Shown piece after piece: positions 13,990-17,497 of a stretch of DNA of 17,497 nucleotides. The stretch comes from Dermatophilus congolensis (GTDB lineage: Bacteria > Actinomycetota > Actinomycetes > Actinomycetales > Dermatophilaceae). The stretch covers positions 13,394 to 30,890 of the forward strand of contig JAUNUP010000033.1 of NCBI GenBank assembly GCA_030538115.1. Direction: 5' to 3'. Under the pieces are notes generated by a model. The model was not told the origin of the DNA. It did no database searches and saw nothing but the letters and a program-made list of their open reading frames with translations. Position 1 is the first letter of the stretch. The number at the start of each line of letters is the position of its first letter. The position numbers and the translations under genes were made by a program.

Positions 13990-15347
13990 GCGTCTCCTCC
14001 GGAGGTCGTGACCACAGCCCGTTCGCGGCGCTCGCCGCCGTCAAGGCCGCTGAACTGGGCGGGCGTGACCGCGCCGTCGATGAACACGAGGCAGTCGAAC
14101 CGCCGCTCGCCGTCGAGCCCTGGCTCGTCATCGGTGTCAGAGGTCGCGGGCACGATGAGCAGCCCATCAGCCTCCGCGAGGCCGGCGAGCATGTGCGATC
14201 CCTGGCCGCTCACGACGGAGGCGACCCAACCATCGTCGGTCTCGCGGAGACGGGCGCGTTGGTACTGGGTGCGCTCGCGTCGAGCGGGCACCGCACCTTC
14301 GACACGCACCCTGACCAGCGGCAACCCGGTGGGCTCGGCGCCCGACATCCGCTGCAGTGCGGGGAGTACGAAGACGTGGAACGAGACGTATGCGCTGACG
14401 GGGTTGCCGGGCAGCGTGAACACGGGCACCCGCGCACCCGCCTGCTCCGCAGCCGCCTGCTGTGCGCCTGCAGGCCCAGCCAGCTCGATGACGCCAAAGC
14501 CCTGTGGCTTGCCCGGCATCATCGCGATCTTGTCGAAGCGCACGCCGCGGTCGGTGAGCGCGGCTTTGACCGCGTCGTAGACCCCCATGCTCACGCCTCC
14601 GGTGCTGATCACGGCGTCGGCCCCGGCGGCGGCGCCCTCGGCGAGGGCGGCGAGTACGGCCTCCGTCGTGTCGTGCACGCCGGTGAGGCGCACCGATTCG
14701 TAGCCGTAGGCGTCGAGCAGGGCTTCGAGCATCGCTCCGTTGCTGTCGACCACCTCACCGAAACCGGGCACCCGCCCCACCTCGACGAGTTCGTCGCCCG
14801 TAGACATGACCAGCACCTTCGGCCGGGGGTGGGCGCGTACGCGCCCGCAACCGGAGGCGGCCACGAGCGTGAGTTCGCGTACCCCGAGCACCGATCCTGC
14901 CTGGAGCACCTCGTCTCCGCGCCGCACGTCCTCGCCCGCGCGACGGATGTGCCGCCCAGGCTCCGCGCCATGCTGCACCTGCACGACATCGGCGCCCCCG
15001 TCGGTGTGCTCGACCTGGATGATCGTGTCTGCCCCCTCGGGCACGGGCGCACCGGTCATGATGCGGAAGGCCCGCCCCGCTCCCACGGAGGTCGGGGTGC
15101 GTGCGCCGGCGGGCAGGTCACCAACGACGGGCAGCGACACGGGCCGCTCGGGAGTCGCCTCGGCGACGTCGGCGGCGCGAACCGCGTACCCGTCCATCGC
15201 GGAATTGTCGAAGCCGGGCAAGTCGACGGCACTGAGAACGGGCTCGGCGACGACGAGCCCGCGCGCCGCACGAAGCGGCAGGTCGACGGGCTCGAGCGGG
15301 GCCACATCCGCGAGGATGCGCGAACGGTGATCGGCGACGCTGAGCAT
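13986..15347 (-). CDS. moeA: MoeA / gephyrin-like protein
   Basis: This 453-aa protein belongs to the MoeA/gephyrin family, which inserts molybdate into adenylylated molybdopterin. It shows LPGFDNSAMDGYAVRAAD (from residue 43), GAPVPEGADTIIQVEHT, RRAGEDVRRGDEVL, a MogA-like domain with VLVMSTGDELVEVG and STGGVSMGVYDAVK, MPGKPQGFGV, and FTLPGNPVSAYVSFHVFVLP, and a beta-barrel C-terminal domain. In corynebacteria the paralogue beside rimJ and GLPR (Glp) binds FtsZ and works in cell division; the same neighbours here mean this copy could serve division, cofactor synthesis, or both. Start: ATG at 15347, where the conserved N-terminus begins; no clear ribosome site is seen, and two GTG codons lie just upstream. 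First gene of a four-gene overlapping operon. Confidence 0.93.
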   Translation of the reverse strand: MLSVADHRSRILADVAPLEPVDLPLRAARGLVVAEPVLSAVDLPGFDNSAMDGYAVRAADVAEATPERPVSLPVVGDLPAGARTPTSVGAGRAFRIMTGAPVPEGADTIIQVEHTDGGADVVQVQHGAEPGRHIRRAGEDVRRGDEVLQAGSVLGVRELTLVAASGCGRVRAHPRPKVLVMSTGDELVEVGRVPGFGEVVDSNGAMLEALLDAYGYESVRLTGVHDTTEAVLAALAEGAAAGADAVISTGGVSMGVYDAVKAALTDRGVRFDKIAMMPGKPQGFGVIELAGPAGAQQAAAEQAGARVPVFTLPGNPVSAYVSFHVFVLPALQRMSGAEPTGLPLVRVRVEGAVPARRERTQYQRARLRETDDGWVASVVSGQGSHMLAGLAEADGLLIVPATSDTDDEPGLDGERRFDCLVFIDGAVTPAQFSGLDGGERRERAVVTTSGGDA

Positions 15348-15350
15348 GCG

Positions 15351-15376
15351 CACCACGATAGACGGCACGCGTGGTG
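15351..15376. repeat. Inverted repeat at the moeA 5' end
   Basis: CACCACG (15351-15357) and CGTGGTG (15370-15376) are perfect complements with a 12-bp spacer, immediately upstream of the moeA start. It may be an operator for the divergent moeA/antiporter region or may mask the moeA start in mRNA. The rest of the 179-bp gap up to 15526 shows no convincing promoter; AAGGAGG at 15515-15521 is the antiporter ribosome site. Confidence 0.4.
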
Positions 15377-15526
15377 GCGCACCCGGCCATGGCGGAGACC
15401 CCGGTCGAGCCACTAGGCGTCGGCCGAACCCGGTATGGCCCTCACGACATGCGACGATGCATCTCCCTCGGCCCACCAGTGAAGGTGCAGAATCGGCACA
15501 ACGGCGCGCGGGCGAAGGAGGGGGCG

Positions 15527-17116
15527 ATGGGTGGGTCCCTCGGAACCCTGAACGTCGATGCCCTCGGCCCCATCCTTCTCATCTCGGCGCTCGTGCTCAT
15601 CGTGGCCGTCGCCGCCGTGCGCCTGTCGGTGCGCACGGGCCTGCCCTCGCTGCTGCTCTACCTCGCGATCGGGTTGGCGCTCGGTGACGCGGGGCTGGGG
15701 CTGCACTTCGAATCCCTGGGCTTGAGCCGGTTTCTCGGCTACGTTGCGCTCGTGTTCATCCTCATCGAGGGTGGCATCACGACGAGGTGGAGCGACATCC
15801 GTAAGTCGGTGGCGCCTGCTGCGCTGCTGGCCACGGTGGGCGTGGTGGTGTCGATCGTCGTCGTTGCGGCCGCCGCGCATCTGTTGCTCGGCATCCAGTT
15901 GCACGTGGCGTTGCTCATCGGCGCGATCCTCAGTTCCACCGACGCGGCGGCCGTGTTCTCGGTGCTGCGCGAGGTGAACCCGTCACGGCGCCTCTCGGGT
16001 GTGCTGGAGGCGGAGTCGGGTTTCAACGACGCACCCGTCGTGCTCGTCGTCGTCGCGCTGAGCGACCACCTCGCCCGCGGCGGGACCGATCTACCCGTGA
16101 CGTTGATCGTGCTGCTCGTGCTCGCCGAGCTGGTCGGCGGAGCATTCATCGGCGTGGGCATCGGCTGGGCGGCGGGACGCGTGATGGCGCAGCTCGGCTC
16201 CACCGCCTCCGGCCTGTTTCCCATCGGCGTAATCGCTTGGACGCTTCTCTCCTACGGCCTCGCCGCCCTCACCCACACCAGCGGCTTCTTGGCCGTCTAC
16301 CTGTGCGCGCTCGTGCTCGGCAACACCCAACTCCCCCACCGCACCACGACCCGCGGGTTCGCGGAGGCGCTCGGCTGGCTGGCCCAGATCGGCCTGTTCG
16401 TCATGCTCGGCCTGCTCACGACCCCGGCCGAGCTGGCCACGCAATTCGCACCCGCCATCGTGCTCGGCGCGGTGTTGTTGCTGCTCGCGAGACCGCTGTC
16501 GGTGCTGGCCTCGACGGTGTGGTTCGGGTTCGGGGTACGCGACCAGATCTTCCTGTCGTTCGCCGGCCTGCGGGGAGCCGTGCCGATCGTGCTCGCGACC
16601 GTGCCGGTGATCACCGGGGTGCGGGGCGTGGAGTGGATCTTCAACCTCGTCTTCGTGCTGGTCATCGTGTTCACTGTCGTGCAGGCGCTACCGATGCCGT
16701 ACGTGGTGCGGTGGCTCGGGGTAGTCGACCAGGCGGAGCCGCACGACGTCGACATCGACTCGACACCCCTGGAGCGGGCGGGCGCCGAACTCATCGACAT
16801 CACGGTCGGTCGCAACTCGGGCCTGCGAGGCATGTCGGTGCGCGAGCTGCGGCTGCCTGGGCGGGCCGACGTGTCGATGATCGTGCGCGACGGCGAAACC
16901 ATCGTCCCCGACGACGAATGGGTGTTCTACACCAATGACCAGGTGCTCCTCGTCTGCCCCACCAAACACCGCACCGCGGTGACGACGCGGATCCTCGCGA
17001 TCGACAGGCACGGACGCCTCGCGGGTTGGGCGCCCGGCGAGGCCGCCTACCACCGCAAGCTGCATACCCGCGGCCCCATCGGACGCCCTGAACGCACGCG
17101 CGACGATCAGGTCTAG
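15527..17116 (+). CDS. CPA1-family K+(Na+)/H+ antiporter with C-terminal RCK domain
   Basis: This 529-aa inner-membrane antiporter exchanges protons for K+ or Na+. About a dozen hydrophobic helices run from residue 12 to about 395. CPA1 hallmarks are SSTDAAAVF (D139), the ion-binding ESGFNDAPVV (N167, D168), and LRGAVPIVLAT (R349). The soluble tail from about 410 (ELIDITVGRNSGLRGMSVRE to NDQVLLVCPTKHR) looks like an RCK_C/TrkA-C regulatory domain, as in the NhaP2/CvrA potassium/proton antiporters, so K+ is the more likely substrate. The ATG at 15527 is chosen from AAGGAGG five bases upstream; the upstream open frame is not hydrophobic. It is divergent from moeA with a 179-bp gap. Confidence 0.9.
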   Translation: MGGSLGTLNVDALGPILLISALVLIVAVAAVRLSVRTGLPSLLLYLAIGLALGDAGLGLHFESLGLSRFLGYVALVFILIEGGITTRWSDIRKSVAPAALLATVGVVVSIVVVAAAAHLLLGIQLHVALLIGAILSSTDAAAVFSVLREVNPSRRLSGVLEAESGFNDAPVVLVVVALSDHLARGGTDLPVTLIVLLVLAELVGGAFIGVGIGWAAGRVMAQLGSTASGLFPIGVIAWTLLSYGLAALTHTSGFLAVYLCALVLGNTQLPHRTTTRGFAEALGWLAQIGLFVMLGLLTTPAELATQFAPAIVLGAVLLLLARPLSVLASTVWFGFGVRDQIFLSFAGLRGAVPIVLATVPVITGVRGVEWIFNLVFVLVIVFTVVQALPMPYVVRWLGVVDQAEPHDVDIDSTPLERAGAELIDITVGRNSGLRGMSVRELRLPGRADVSMIVRDGETIVPDDEWVFYTNDQVLLVCPTKHRTAVTTRILAIDRHGRLAGWAPGEAAYHRKLHTRGPIGRPERTRDDQV

Positions 17117-17202
17117 CCTCGTCTTCCGGACCACTCCGGCAGCGGGCGTCACCTGCACGTACACTTCTTGACGCCCTGCAGGAACCGGCGAAAGAACGAG
17201 GC

Positions 17203-17497
17203 ATGCCCACCTATCCCTACACGTGCAAGGACTGCGGACACGCCTTCGAGATCGTGCAGTCCTTCACCGACGACGCACTCACCGAATGCCCCGAATGCGG
17301 CGGTGACCTGCGCAAGGTGTTTTCCTCGGTCGGCGTCGTGTTCAAGGGATCCGGCTTCTACCGCAACGACTCCCGCACCTCTGGCAAGAGCGGTTCGGGC
17401 TCGGGCGGCAGCGCCTCAACTACGAGCGACAGCTCCGGCACGTCGGATTCGTCGTCGAGTTCAGGTTCTTCCCCGAGCTCTTCGAGCTCTTCGAGTT
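17203..17497 (+). CDS. FmdB/Ruc-type zinc-ribbon protein (3' end outside window)
   Basis: The visible 98 codons begin MPTYPYTCKDCGHAFEIVQ. The zinc ribbon is formed by two CxxC pairs (C8, C11, C29, C32), followed by LRKVFSSVGVVFKGSGFYRND and a long low-complexity Ser/Gly/Thr tail with no stop before the window end. This order matches the FmdB family and closely recalls mycobacterial Rv0991c (Ruc), described as a redox-sensitive zinc chaperone with a disordered C-terminus. Rv0991c lies near galU-moeA1-rimJ-Rv0996 in mycobacteria, so the neighbourhood is partly conserved. The ATG follows GAGG by one base, a poor spacing; GAAAGAA a little further upstream may help. A TTGACG lies at 17168, but no -10 fits it. 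Confidence 0.88.
   Translation, partial: MPTYPYTCKDCGHAFEIVQSFTDDALTECPECGGDLRKVFSSVGVVFKGSGFYRNDSRTSGKSGSGSGGSASTTSDSSGTSDSSSSSGSSPSSSSSSS
17475..17492 (+). repeat. 9-bp tandem repeat in the Ser-rich tail
   Basis: GAGCTCTTC occurs twice in tandem and a third copy starts (GAGTT) at the window end. It lies in frame and encodes Ser-rich sequence, so it is a coding low-complexity repeat that could vary in length. Confidence 0.6.

Noticed and set aside
14193..15416. 407-codon plus-strand open frame opposite moeA
   Set aside because: MoeA signatures are unmistakable on the minus strand, and the plus frame is low-complexity His/Gly/Arg-rich.
17168..17196. TTGACG as a -35 box for the FmdB gene
   Set aside because: The hexamer at the proper distance is AAAGAA, too far from a -10 consensus, and it would leave the start codon almost at the transcript's 5' end.
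17475..17497. Tandem repeats at the right edge as a CRISPR or regulatory repeat
   Set aside because: The units are 9 bp, in frame and Ser-coding within the FmdB tail; there are no spacers. No CRISPR-like array was seen elsewhere in the window.

Overview
The window is high-GC DNA with GTG starts, 4-nt gene overlaps and gene families typical of Actinomycetota, probably order Micrococcales; the sequence does not allow a firmer placement. It has two parts that meet at a tRNA-Ala(CGC) gene (11037-11109, minus strand).

LEFT, about 1-11036: the right-hand end of an integrative conjugative element. In order it holds the end of a membrane-type conjugation protein, apparently frameshifted; an SCO6880-family membrane protein; an opposite-strand cargo gene of unknown function; and four plus-strand genes joined by 4-nt stop/start overlaps. 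These four are an uncharacterised element protein, a VirB4-type ATPase, a small two-part protein and a VirD4/TraG coupling ATPase. Then come a single-stranded DNA-binding protein, a DUF4913 protein, a 75-aa protein, a spacer rich in inverted repeats, and a large serine recombinase. SCO6880, VirB4 and TraG form the ATP-driven core of the DNA-transfer channel, SSB would protect the transferred strand, and the recombinase would integrate and excise the element. No relaxase or other element end is seen; both are presumably left of position 1.

JUNCTION: the recombinase frame runs antisense through the whole tRNA, so its last ~28 residues are encoded opposite the tRNA. A 36-bp imperfect palindrome with a central TG (10985-11020) lies just before the tRNA 3' end and is a candidate hybrid attachment site.

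RIGHT, 11037-17497: conserved chromosome. On the minus strand a tightly overlapping operon moeA-moaC-mog-rimJ (4-nt overlaps throughout) is followed by a three-helix membrane protein of the SepX/GLPR type and then the tRNA. The pairing of a MoeA/gephyrin-like protein with RimJ and SepX/GLPR matches the arrangement known in mycobacteria and corynebacteria, where the gephyrin-like protein and its membrane receptor act in cell division. MoaC and Mog here add molybdenum-cofactor functions. Divergent to moeA are a CPA1 K+(Na+)/H+ antiporter with a C-terminal RCK domain and an FmdB/Ruc-type zinc-ribbon protein that is cut by the window end.

The most unusual items are the lower-GC cargo gene inside the transfer operon, the integrase-tRNA-palindrome junction, the cluster of inverted repeats before the integrase, and an element integrated beside a cell-division gene pair.
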